Shown here piece after piece: positions 23,591 to 37,456 of a stretch of DNA of 64,000 bases. The notes below the pieces were generated by a model. That model worked only from the letters and a program-made list of their open reading frames with translations. It did no database searches and was not told the DNA's origin. The first letter of the stretch is position 1, and each line of letters opens with the position of its first letter. Origin of the DNA: Rotaria sp. Silwood1 (taxonomy: Eukaryota; Rotifera; Eurotatoria; Philodinida; Philodinidae). Made by a program: the position numbers and the translations under genes. The stretch is from contig CAJNOP010000001.1 of the NCBI GenBank assembly GCA_905250075.1, positions 3,940,514-4,004,513 of the forward strand. The letters run 5' to 3'.

Positions 23591-26500
23591 ATGGTGGTTT
23601 TCAATGGGAAAATGTTTTTAAAAATAATTGAAGCTGATAATTTGCGTGCAACAGAACATTCAACACGTTATTTTCCTCAAAATCCATCAACAGCTTATGT
23701 TAGTCCATATATATCAGTTGATATTGATGATCTACCATTAGGACGTACACATACAAAAGAAAAAACAACCACACCAACCTATAATGAAGAATTTTCAAGT
23801 GATGTTTATAATGGACACCAATTACATATCACAATATTTCATGATGCTGCATTACCACCTGATGAATTTGTTGCTGATTGTACAATTAAATTTGAAAATA
23901 TTCATGATAAAAAAAGTGACATATGGATTGATCTTGAACCAGCTGGAAGAATTCATGTAGCTATTGAATTACAAGGACAATTTAGTGATTGTAAGTTTTG
24001 ATGAATCTTTTTTGTGAAAAAAGAATACAATTTATTTGTTGATTAAATAATTAGCTGTTAGTAATGAACGACATTTTAAACGAAATAAACAAGCTTTTGC
24101 TCAGCGACGTTTTGCTGTTGTACGTCGTGTTTATGAAATTAATGGACATAAATTTATGGCAACTTTTTTTCGTCAACCAACGTTTTGCTCAATTTGCTCA
24201 GAATTTATTTGGTAAGAGTTTCTTTTATCAGTTTTTATTAAACAAGGAAAAAATTAGAAAACCACGATAAAAAAAATACATTGAAAGAATAGGATTAATA
24301 AGCTCATTTTTCCAGGGGTATCTTTCGTACACAAGGTTATCAATGTCAAGGTAAGAATGGATGTTGCTTCCCAATCACCATTGTGTTCAAAAAAGTTAAA
24401 CACTTGTGCTTGTCATGTGAATTTTTGTCCATGTACACAGAGAATTCCCTTTGTGGTGCATGAAAAATATTTATTCATTATGAATATAGAAACAAAACAA
24501 AGAATTGAATTATCAATGTTTTTTTTTTAATTTCTCTTCTAGTGTGTACATGTGTGATACATAAACGATGTAAGGCATCTGTAGTTACAACTTGTCCTGG
24601 TATTCGAACATGTTTTGAAGTAGGTTACATAATTTTGAGTTTTGTTTTTGTTTTGAAAAGTTCTTTGTATTGTATTTAGTATCGTGAAAAACGTTTTAAA
24701 ATCAATGTACCACATCGATTTGTTGCACATACTTATCGATTATTTACATTTTGTGATCATTGTGGATCACTTCTATGGGGAGCTTGGAATCAAGGAATGC
24801 AATGTAAAGGTAATTGAAAAGTTTTTCTATTATTTTATTAAAATATAAATCTGACTTTATTAGAATAGATAGTAATGATCATAATCGGCTTAGAAAATGT
24901 CAGACTAGAGCTTTTTTGTTTCGATTGATTGAACTTTATAATCTCGGTATTTTATATCAGTCAGGAGAGTGATGTTTTCTTGAAAAAAAAATTTTGTAAT
25001 CCGAATATCAATAAAAAACTAGAGCTACGGAGAATTCTTAGTTAAATTTATCAACCAAAAGAAGTCTTCAGGGCTGCGGAAAGCAAAACTCCGATAGCAG
25101 TTTGTTCTATAACCCGTTCTTTCTTTCGAGTTCGATGTTCGCAGTAATTGAAGCTCGAGCACTTCTCTTCGAAAAAAACAATCTCAAATGGTTTCTGACG
25201 TTCGATGGTGAAAAGCTCTTGATAGAAATTCATATGAATCTGGCAAATTTATACTAATACGTCTTTTGTTATAAGAAAAGTATTGAGTAATCACATTTTT
25301 TATTTTGACAAGGAAAAATATCTAATTATTAATTATCGATAAAAATGATACCTTACCCAAAAGTTTCTTGACCTTTAGAAGAACTATCAGTTCCAGTCAA
25401 AACGAATGATTTCTTCTCGAAATAAAGGATATTCAATAAACATAAAATCATAAAACCAACTTTCAGGATATTCTAAGGAATCAGTGATCAAGTTACACGC
25501 AAAAGCTTTGATGAAAAGTTCCATTAAACGGCCATAATTCCATAATGAAGGTGTATGAAAAGAACTCTTTCTAGTCTAACTCAGTCCTACTGATGAACAA
25601 AATATCACTTCGATCGACAATTAACAGTTGAATATTTTCCCTCGTGAGACAACTGTAATTCGAATAGAAGTTCAAGACAAGTCTTATATAAATCTCCAAA
25701 AGACAAATTTCTTTGTCAATATCTATAGGTTTTTGTCATAGTTCGAATAATGTTGATTGTTATTTCTTTTTTAGATTATTTTCTAAACAGCTAAAAATTC
25801 TCTATTTTATATTTAGAATGCAAATTAAATGTACATAAACGCTGTACACGTAATGTTGCCAATGATTGTGGTTTAGATAAGAAGAGACTTGCATCAGTTC
25901 TAGCCGATCTTAATATAACTCCAGCACCACCAAGACCGGTAGAAGAACAAGTGGCGGTAAGGCCATTTTTCATTCCTCAATAGTTTTGAAAAAAATTGTA
26001 TGATTAGAATCAGTATTAAATTCTGAACATAATACGCTATTTTATTTTTTTACCGGGTGAAAAGAATTTTTTTCACTCGGGTAAAAATAAAATAGCGTAT
26101 TATGTTAGAATTTAATGCTGATTCTAACCATACAATTTTTTTTTCAAAACTATTGGGGAATGAAAAATGGCCTTACTGCCACTCGTCCTTTATTTTTATT
26201 TGTTATATAAAATTTTTTTTTAATGTTTTCTAGACTAATTTACCAAGTGAAGTAGATAGTATGTATTGTTTGATGTAGAATAAAAGAAAAGAAATTGAAT
26301 TTTATGTCTTTAGCATCATCTGCTAATCAAGCTGCTGCAACATCAATAAAACATACAACTCCTCCTCCATCTTCATTTGATGATAATTCAATCAAACAAA
26401 AACATTATAATACAATTGATGATTTTAATTTTTTGAAAATATTAGGAAAAGGATCATTTGGAAAAGTAATATTTTCTTCGTTCTTAATTTTATTCTTGTT

Positions 26501-28841
26501 TCAAAGAAATCTTTGTTTTTTAAAGGTTATGTTAGGTGAACATAGATTAACTGGTGAAATCTTTGCTATAAAAGTGCTCAATAAAGATACAATTATTCAA
26601 AATGATGATGTTGAATGTACAATGACAGAAAGAAGAATTTTAGCTTTATCAGTTCGACATCCATTTTTAACTGGGCTTTATTGTAGTTTTCAAACAAAGG
26701 TTTTTCTTGTCTTGTTCTTTTTGCTCTCATCAAAATAAAAATCAATCGAAAATGTTTAGGAACGTTTATTTTTAATGATGGAATATGTTAATGGTGGTGA
26801 TTTAATGTTTCAAATTCAACGTTCACGGAAATTTGATGAAGTACGTGCACGATTTTATGCATCAGAAGTAACATTAGCATTAATGTTTTTACATCGACAT
26901 GGTGTTATTTATCGGTATGGAGAAATATTCTCTTTGATATTCATGTATACATTTTCACCTTGATTTTTTTTCTTTTCAGTGATCTCAAACTTGATAACAT
27001 TCTACTTGATGCCGAAGGACATTGTAAAATTGCTGAGTAGGTTTTTTTCTAATATTCTTAAACTGATAAGAATTTTAGCATATTAAAAATAGAATAAATT
27101 TATTGCTTTTGAAAGAGCATGGTTAGTTTCGGCTCGAACATCCAAAAAAAATTTTCTTACACGATTCGGTTTTTAAGCAGCCTAATTGTTTTTTCATAAT
27201 AGTAGATTCTGTGTTGTATTGATTTCAAAAAGTTTCAAGATTTAAAATGATTTTCATCCTCATAAAATCAATACAGAAATATTTGAAGATATGCAATAGT
27301 ATGTAGAATTGTTCTCAGAAAAGAATGTTATAATTTAGTCAAAACAAATAGAACTGATACACCTATTTTGTGTAATGAGAATATAAAGTCTTTTAGATTC
27401 GAACTATGTTATAAGATATTTTCTTCACGACTAATTCATTCGGATGGCTAAGACACGAACGAGATTAAGAACATTACTTTTTTCAGTATGTGAAATAGAA
27501 GAATAATGATCTCCACGATATTGGATTTGTTCTAGCAGACTTTCAGATTATCTCTTTAGAAAAGAAACACTACTCAAGAGTGAAATCAGACAGAAACTAA
27601 AACCAGTAAATTCAACTGATATCTATTCTTCATATAGTGAATAAATCTAACTACTCTGATAAATTGAAAGCATTTCTAAGAGTTCTTGAGTATATTCCTA
27701 TTTAAAATTATTATTTATTTTAGTTTTGGTATGTGTAAAGAAGGTATATTTGATGGAAAATTAACATCTACATTTTGTGGTACACCTGGTATGTATCTAA
27801 TTTTTGTTTTTCTATTCAAATGTATTCATTATTATATTATTATTAGATTATATCGCACCCGAAATTCTTCAAGAATTAGATTATTCATTTTCTGTTGATT
27901 GGTGGGCATTAGGAGTATTAATGTATGAAATGATGGCTGGACAACCACCATTTGAAGCTGATGATGAAGATAGTTTATTTGAATCTATTTTACGTGATGA
28001 AGTACTTTATCCTGTTTGGTTATCAAAAGAAGCTGTACATATTCTTAAATCAGTAAGTTTCAAAAAGAAATCAATTCAACTGAATTTATTCTATTTTCTT
28101 TTTCATTCTATTTTAGTTTATGACAAAAAATCCAGCTAAACGTCTTGGTTGTGTAGCAGCACAAGGTGGTGAAGAGGCAATAAAACGTCATGCATTTTTT
28201 GCTGGGAAAATTGATTGGGAAGCACTAGAATGTCGACAAGTTAAACCACCATTTAAACCAAAAGTGGTATGTTAGAAAATTTTTCTTTGTTTTTTTTTTT
28301 GTGTGTAAAAAATCGACAAATTCTTAACTAGATTAATCATCGAGATACAAGTAATTTTGATAAAGATTTTACAAATATGCCTGTTGCATTTACACCAATT
28401 GAATCAGTTATTGTTAAAGCAATAAATCAAGATGAATTTAAAGATTTTTCATATCAAAATCCTGATTGGCGTTGTTTAGAACGTGGTGAAATACCTAAAG
28501 ATGATGCTAATGATGGTCGACGTGCATTACGTGATGATTTAGCTGTTAATTTAAAACAAACATTACCAATGACACCTATATCATCAAATCCATCAACAAC
28601 AAATGATAATATTTCATCAACAATAACAGTTGTTAAAACAGATCATATGCCAATACCACATATAGAAACAAAACGAAGCCCAAGTCCAACACCGTTTCAA
28701 TTTAATTCCATATCATCATCATCATCATTAAATGCTTCATCATTGACAAATGCTCAACAGAAATCAATGATACATAATAATAATATTAATAATAAAACAG
28801 TAACTCTTAATCGTTCAACAACCGATGAAACCGATATGTAA
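23591..28841 (+). CDS. PRKCE-like: Novel protein kinase C, epsilon/eta type
   Basis: Fifteen exons: 23591-23990, 24055-24211, 24316-24350, 24543-24619, 24680-24809, 25817-25956, 26234-26258 (25-nt microexon), 26314-26465, 26526-26699, 26760-26914, 26980-27036, 27724-27788, 27847-28052, 28117-28266, 28332-28841. Every phase agrees and the product is 810 aa. Domains: Ca2+-independent C2 at 1-133 (starts MVVFNG as in PKC epsilon), an Ala pseudosubstrate stretch near 141-155, C1A at about 165-213, C1B at about 235-284, a hinge, and the kinase at about 359-620. The kinase has GKGSFGK (365-371), Lys388, RDLKLDN (Asp483), DFG (Asp501), activation-loop Thr517, turn motif FTP (Thr662) and hydrophobic motif FKDFSY (677-682). 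Known family role: diacylglycerol-activated Ser/Thr kinase at membranes. Odd features: an unusual Ser/Thr/Asn-rich tail of about 128 aa after the hydrophobic motif, where vertebrate PKC epsilon ends almost at once, and an inverted repeat that overlaps the exon 6 donor. Confidence 0.95.
25950..26182. repeat. Hairpin inverted repeat spanning the exon 6/intron 6 boundary of PKC
   Basis: Two arms of roughly 105-115 bp, near 90 percent identical by eye, are separated by about 10 bp centred near 26064. The left arm starts inside exon 6 (GTGGCGGTAAGGCC, with the exon ending at 25956). The right arm ends with its inverted counterpart (GGCCTTACTGCCAC). The arms include the functional splice donor and a mirrored GTAAGG on the other strand. 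The pre-mRNA could form a long stem that buries the donor. Confidence 0.85.
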
Positions 28842-30531
28842 ACATCATCAATTGCATAATTTTTCTTTTTTTTTCTTCTTCGGTCACTTACTTTCTTTGT
28901 CTCTCTTTCTCTATGAAATTCTAGTCATTTTATTGTTGTTTTTGTCTTTTGTGCGTGTATTTTTCTTCTTTTTTTTTCGAGTTAATTTTATTTTATTACA
29001 CCGCCTATCTTCTAGTCATTGATCATCATTGCTGCTGCTGCTGTGGCCTCTTTCGAATTTTTTCTTGCAAATATTTTTCTTTCTTTTTGTGTGGCATAAT
29101 TTTCACTAGACGTATTAGATCATACACGCACAGGTTTATTTTTTTCTCTTTCTCTTGTTGTCTTGTGTATATGCCCCATAATAATGTACACAAATATATG
29201 CGAATGTGTACATTTGGTGGTTGTCTATTTATTTACTGTCGTCTATCTTTTATATTTTATAATTCTTCTTTGAATCATGAAATAATTGAATAAATATATC
29301 TATCTGGAAAAAAGAATTTACGGAAAGTGTTACTTTTGATAGTATGACGAGTTTTGAAAAGAATATTTCTTACTGAACACTACACTTACTAATTTTGAAC
29401 ATTTTCTTTTGTAGTGATGTGGATCACTATGAAAAAGTCGTCATTATAGGACCATAAAGCCAGTGAACTAGCTGCAAGTATCTTAGCAATGAACATTTAA
29501 TTGAGAAAATAGATAGACAAGCTATAATCTTTGAAAGTCATGAGCAATGAATAATATTTAAAATGAATTTTCTAAGAACATCGTTGTTTTTAGTTTTTCA
29601 AATGATTCGTAGTTTGGATGGTGCCAATCAGACTCTTACAGATTTAGTATTTTTTCTTCTACAAATGAATAGTTTTATATAAATAAAGGTTCCAACACTT
29701 TTCTTATCTGGGGATTCTTAGTCTTAGGTTCGTATTCTTCTCACCGAATTGTACATATGAACATTTGTCTTAAATTTTAGTTTATGAATTCAGACTAGTT
29801 TTCAAGCTAAGTTTAGCAAAAAAAGACTAATTAATCGTTGATATAACAGTTTTGTCGTAGATTTCGTGAAACACGATCTAACAGAAGTGTTGAAATATAG
29901 AAGTCAAAATTTAGAGCCATCCTTCTCCCACAGACAGTGACAGACATTGATATATATATATATATGGATACAGATCGTATGTCAATATCTTGTTCTAATA
30001 TATGTGCTCCTTTCTTCTTGCATTTCAGAAGGACTAAGTAACAGGATAGCGAAGAAATGTTTATCAAAACAGATAGAGTAAAGCAGTTTACTTTGATTAT
30101 TAGAAATGTACCAAATCTAAACCAAGAATTGGAATTGAATTTGAATGATTTTAAAATCGATGCATCTCTAGTGATAAGCAACAATAATTATATTATATTC
30201 CATATTTCAATCCTGCTCTTTTATATTGCTTTACAATCTTTTGTTTATTATAGCAAGAATTTAAACTAGACAAACACAATCGTTGTCTTTCGATTCGAAT
30301 ATATTTTCCCAAAAAGAACTATGTCATATGCGTGTGTAACAATAAGGACTAAGAAAAAAAATCAACAAAGGTGCAGCAATGAAGAGAACACAACAAAAGT
30401 GCATGTTGATGCATAGTTAGTTCCTTTTTTATTATATTAACACTTGGATAGTGGAACGAAAATAACAAGAGGCATAAATAAATACAAAAAAAATCTGACC
30501 CCCACGATTTCCTATGATAAAACTGCATTTT
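28842..30531. other. Convergent intergenic region between PKC and BiP
   Basis: The PKC 3' UTR (T- and CTG-rich at first) and the BiP 3' UTR face each other here. Open frames at 28825-29293 and 29831-30269 are low-complexity and lack any domain. A short TA-dinucleotide run lies near 29949-29964. Confidence 0.5.
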
Positions 30532-32845
<2,314 letters not shown>

Positions 32846-33000
32846 GTTTATCGAAAGTATTGTTTAGTACCAAATGAGGCTAACGTACAAATTCAGCCGT
32901 ATTTATTCGTGATAATGATCATTGAACTGAAATACACGTGTTTTTGTTTCATGGATGATGGATGAATATGTTGTCTGAATATGATTGGTCCAGCAAAACA
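32846..33000 (-). promoter_or_regulatory. Probable BiP promoter with CACGTG and CCAAT boxes
   Basis: Directly upstream of the BiP start codon are a palindromic CACGTG (32935-32940) and, on the gene strand, CCAAT (32988-32984). ER-stress elements combine CCAAT with CCACG at 9-bp spacing. That exact arrangement is not present, so this is only a candidate for UPR control. No TATA box is evident. Confidence 0.25.
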
Positions 33001-36000
33001 TGATTAATGATGGCACTTAAAGGTGGGCAACCTATCAAAAGAATACTTGTAGAAAAGTATAGAAATGCGGTTTTTTAATTAATATTTTGAAAAATATTCA
33101 ATTTTATTCTCTAAAATCTTTAATACAATTCAAGATTGATATAATGCAGTGACATCTATAATATAATCAATTTATAAAATACTAGGATATTCCAGAAAAT
33201 CCATATGAAATCATATGACTCAAAATGTCAAATTATATCGACTAGTAAATGGTTTCAAAGCATTTTGCCAGCTTCTATTTGTTCTTGATATCAAGCGATC
33301 GATGAATGTTAATAAAGAAACAAGGATTTATTCTAGTATGCGATGATGTGTAAATATCAAAGAATAGCATTGATCTATGAACTAAACTTTGTTGATTTTA
33401 ATTCATAGAAACGACAATTGAATGAGATTTTTCGAACAGATCATTAGCGATGAAACCGATGTCTATAGATTGAAAAAGTACATATTTTTATTTCAGATTA
33501 TTAGTAAATAACTACGATGAAACGTGTTATTAGAAAATTGCTTAACAAATCGAAATGTAAAGATAAAAGATAGAAAAATTTTCAAAATAAATGTTGACTA
33601 GTCTTCTCAGTATCGAAAGCTAATAATAGACTCGGATATAGAAATCTCTTTGAGAAATATTTCAGAGGCATTCGACGTTGTTGAAAATTTTTTTTTTGAA
33701 TGTAACTAATTCACTGGTAAAGAATATGTTTACGAATATTTTTCGTAACACTGAAGAACTTTTAAAACGTTACCATCTATTGAATAAATTCTTCTTAAAT
33801 TACAAGTTATACTCGTTCACTGAATTAGTTTTTCTTATTTTTCAAGTAAACAAATTTAACAATCAGTCCGATCCTATTCTTGTTGAACACAAGTTTCCCG
33901 CAGAGAGAATTTGAATTTTCAAATATTCAGTTTAGTCCACTACGCTACTGAATAGCAAAGTGAAGGCTGTTTTGAAGTAAAAAACTGCTTCATTACAAGA
34001 CCGCTCACTTACATCAAATCGATACATTGTAATCACTGAGTGAAATAAAATGAAGGTGGCCTGAACGTTTGATTATCCTTTATTAAAATGAAAGAAAAGG
34101 AATATATAAAGAATTTCACATGTCTAAATCAATTACTAGTTTTGAATTAAAATAGACAAATAATGAAATTTGTCATAATTCTACTTTTGTTGAATGTTGC
34201 AATAAAAAATAATTATAAGAATTATGAATAAATTGCAAGAACTCTATAATTTTCCTGCAAAAGTAACAATTTTAAAAAGGTTCTTGTTTTACTTGCAACC
34301 AGGTCTTGTACAAGAGAGCCAGAATTTCAGAAAAGAAGAAGATGTAAGCAAAAGTATTTCGCATGATGACTATAAAATTTGAAAAAAATTTGAACAGTTT
34401 TTCAAAATAATTAAGAATAATTTTCAATTATTGGAAGATATATATCTCGTAAACCTCTCCATTTTTAGGAAACTACTTCAAACAGAAAACGAAAAAACCA
34501 TAAAGAGTTTTTCTCAAGAGTTATTTTGGTTTTTTGAACATGCACTATGAACGTTAATACATTTTCAGGATTATTATGTGCATACTACTGAGAAAGTCAT
34601 AACAACAAAGTGTATTTTTCTCAGTTAAAAATTAAACTATCTAATAAAAACTAAGAGCTTTTGAAAGTATGTTTTTGAAAATTTCATAATGAATACTGAA
34701 GGTATTTGTTAATAATTTTTCATCGAAGTGTATTAAACACTCTTCAGATTATATACCTTGAGAATAATATTAATACCGTTGAAATTTTTCTTTCACAAAG
34801 CTTTTTGATAGTATAGCCTCCCAAGATTGAGTAATGAAAAAGAGTTTTCTGGTATCCAACCATCATGAGCTATGCTCACCGTCCAGAAATTCGGTTTTTA
34901 AGGAAATCAAGTGGCGTTCAGTTTTTGGTGGACCTATGGTCAGAATTGTATGCGCCAGTCTTTGCAACCTCGTCAATGGAGTTGTGTATGTCAGTGTTTG
35001 AAGGCATCCTCATTGTAGAATACCTTGAGTTCCTTCGAAGTCTACGTAAGTTACTGTTGAATTTCTAGATGCTGGGTACCACTGTTGGCTAAAGGGGAAA
35101 GAAGAATTCGAATTTCTGGAACACTGTTGTTTTGTAGAATAGTTTCGTCAAGCTGTGCCAGAAAGTGATCGGAACTCACCATAGTCTATTGAACTTCAAC
35201 AGAATCAACTAGAATCTATTGAAATGCAGCAAAATTCAACAGAAACTACCGAGCTGTACAATCATCTGAAATCAATATAAAAAAATGTAGATCCTGATAA
35301 ATTACACCATCTATCAGCATATACCTGAGAACTAATCGAAGTCCATCTGAACCTCAGTCTCTTGCCTCCTTGATTTAGGCACACTTCAATAAATATATTT
35401 TAAAATTTATCAGAATCCATCAAAGTTCATCAGAATGTATTAAGAATTATCAAATTCCAAGTATCCGAGATGCCAAGATTCTTTTTTTTTTCGTTGTTGG
35501 ATCGATGAAGATGAGGAGATTGTTGACACATTCACCAACTTCACATTTCACATCCTTACCATTTTTTCCATGATTGTTATTTTTCTCATTTAGTATTGCA
35601 AATAAACTTTTTCTACTCATTATTTGTCTTCGTTTTTAATTAACTTCCTGATCAAAACACTAATGTTTTATGACCACTCTGTACTTGAGAATTTCAGTGA
35701 TGAGAAACATGTTCACCCTATTGTTATATCTATATTAGTGATAGCTGAAGAGAAAAAGAAGAATCAATCAAGTGTATCGGTCATGAGAAAAAAAGAAGAG
35801 TCATTCATAAAGAGATCGGTCAAGTTTGAACATGGTGATGACAATGTTCACAAAGAAAAAGATTAATATAGAGAAAGAGAAACGAGGTTGGACAAGTTGC
35901 ATTCATCAAAATAATACCTTAAAGAAGTGTATCATACAACATTTTGTTTTCTATACTCTACGTACTATTTTATTCTCATAGAATTGCTGAAAATGTTCTT

Positions 36001-36369
36001 CATTACTATTAAATTATGTGTCTGTGGTATTTTTTCTAGAAAAGAAGAATCGTTCGCTCGACCTGCAAGATTTATAATTAAAGTTGTAATAATAGGTAAG
36101 ACAATTAATATTGTTAGTGAAAAATTAGATGATAGGTTTCATGTTACTGTTTCAAACGGTTCTAAAATAGCATAAAATTTTCAAAACGATGCAGCTTACA
36201 TATCAGTAGCATCTTAGTATCAATCATTTTCAAACGTTCTAATCTATACTGCTGGAAGTTCAGCATTAGCAACGTTTTTTGAAGCAATTTTTTATTTAAA
36301 CACCCTGTCAAATAGTTTCTATCCAATGAACATTTGAATCATATAGAAAGCAGTGTTCTATTCATACAA
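33001..36369. other. Gene-poor intergenic DNA
   Basis: No exon chain found. Open frames at 33678-33914, 34865-35068, 35624-35866 and 35927-36175 lack domains, and their flanks give no consistent splice model. Two share a short K/RKEESF string, which may be chance. Confidence 0.4.
35160..35470. repeat. Degenerate tandem repeat around ATCAGAATCCATC
   Basis: Loosely spaced copies of a 12-15 bp unit such as CAACAGAATC, ATCAGAATCCATCAAA and TCATCAGAATG recur across about 300 bp. Divergence is high, so boundaries are approximate. Confidence 0.35.
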
Positions 36370-36932
36370 TCGTATATTTGATTTAAATCTGAATCCAAGA
36401 ATAAAAGAACGCACCTGATTTCAAACTGAAACGGAAGACTAATTGAAAACAACAATTATTCCACACTATAATTTATTATCCTATATGCCATGATGTTCCC
36501 TTTCTATTTGTGTTAGGACAAGGAAATTTAAGAATTATTGATTATTAACATTCAATATCCTATTCGGTATGTATGTGCATGTTAGTCTTTTCTTCTTTCC
36601 CATGCACACCGATATCTTCAAGAAGAACCATAGCATATAGAAGAGTGCATTCTAGCGATAAATAATTGATGAGCATCCTTAATTTCTCGAGCTTCATCCG
36701 AAATAAGGAAGAGCAACGCTAGGATATACACAATAGTTCACAATTCGAAAGTCTGTGAAAGTCATGTTAAGATGCACTTGCGTCATAACATGTCATCAAA
36801 GACAGCACTTTGTTTAAATGTTCAAGTCCATTGTTGTCGGAAGAAATCGGAGTTGATTCTTTTTCGAAATTCAGTTTGAAATAAGAAACATTATAGACTT
36901 TTCTTTTTATTTAAATTTAGATTGAAATCAAA
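36370..36932. mobile_element. Nonautonomous element copy 1 (TTTCAAACTGAA ends)
   Basis: The left end contains ATTTGATTTAAATCTGAAT and, about 30 bp inward, TGATTTCAAACTGAAACG. The right end carries the inverted forms (ATTCAGTTTGAAATAAG near 36881, then ATTTAGATTGAAATCAAAT near 36920). Both ends also match, at conserved spacing, those of a second copy at about 57467-57884, while the interiors differ. No coding capacity. Confidence 0.6.
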
Positions 36933-37194
36933 TAGATCATTTTATGCTTTTCTCATAGCAGGAAACATATTAAACATTAAACAAAGCAATTTTTCCAGCA
37001 ATTAACCATTTTGTGACAAAAAATTTCCTAATCTTGCTAAAATAAGTTCAACTGTATGGTTTTCTGTGAATACTTTTGTTTCCAATATATAATTTTTTAT
37101 GTTTTTGTTATTTAAATTTGTAAAACGTGCTGTATCTCTCATACAAGTCGAATTGTCTTGAAAAGTTCAAATATCTGTTGTCAAACAGATGTCT

Positions 37195-37456
37195 ACTCGG
37201 GTCGATCGAAACGGCTATCCGTATTTTAGCCGTCAATTTGCTTCATACGGCACCGTGAACGGACCCTATTTTCTCGTCATCTTGGACACAGTAATACGGC
37301 ACCGTATAGCGAGTCGTATTTTTACAGCATACGGCCGTAATCTCATCATGATAGAGCCGTATAACTGCGTCCACCCATACGACCGTATACGGTCTGTTTA
37401 GGCGTCGTAAAGTAATCGCAAACGGTCGTATATAGACCGTATCGATTGACCTGAGT
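37195..37456. mobile_element. MITE-like element A, copy 1
   Basis: A 262-bp block, noticeably richer in CG than its surroundings, starts ACTCGGGTCGATCGA and ends TCGATTGACCTGAGT (imperfect terminal inverted repeats). It is full of TACGGCCGTA-like palindromes. A second copy with the same ends and interior is at 55519-55746. The open frames in it are not genes. Confidence 0.75.

Noticed and set aside
25945..26200. Thought that the PKC hairpin might be a tRNA-like or microRNA gene
   Set aside because: No tRNA boxes, and the arms (over 100 bp) are longer than a typical pre-miRNA; better described as an inverted repeat.
35624..36175. Pair of frames sharing K/RKEESF, considered as exons of one gene
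   Set aside because: No donor/acceptor pair joins them in phase with a start and a stop, and there is no domain support.
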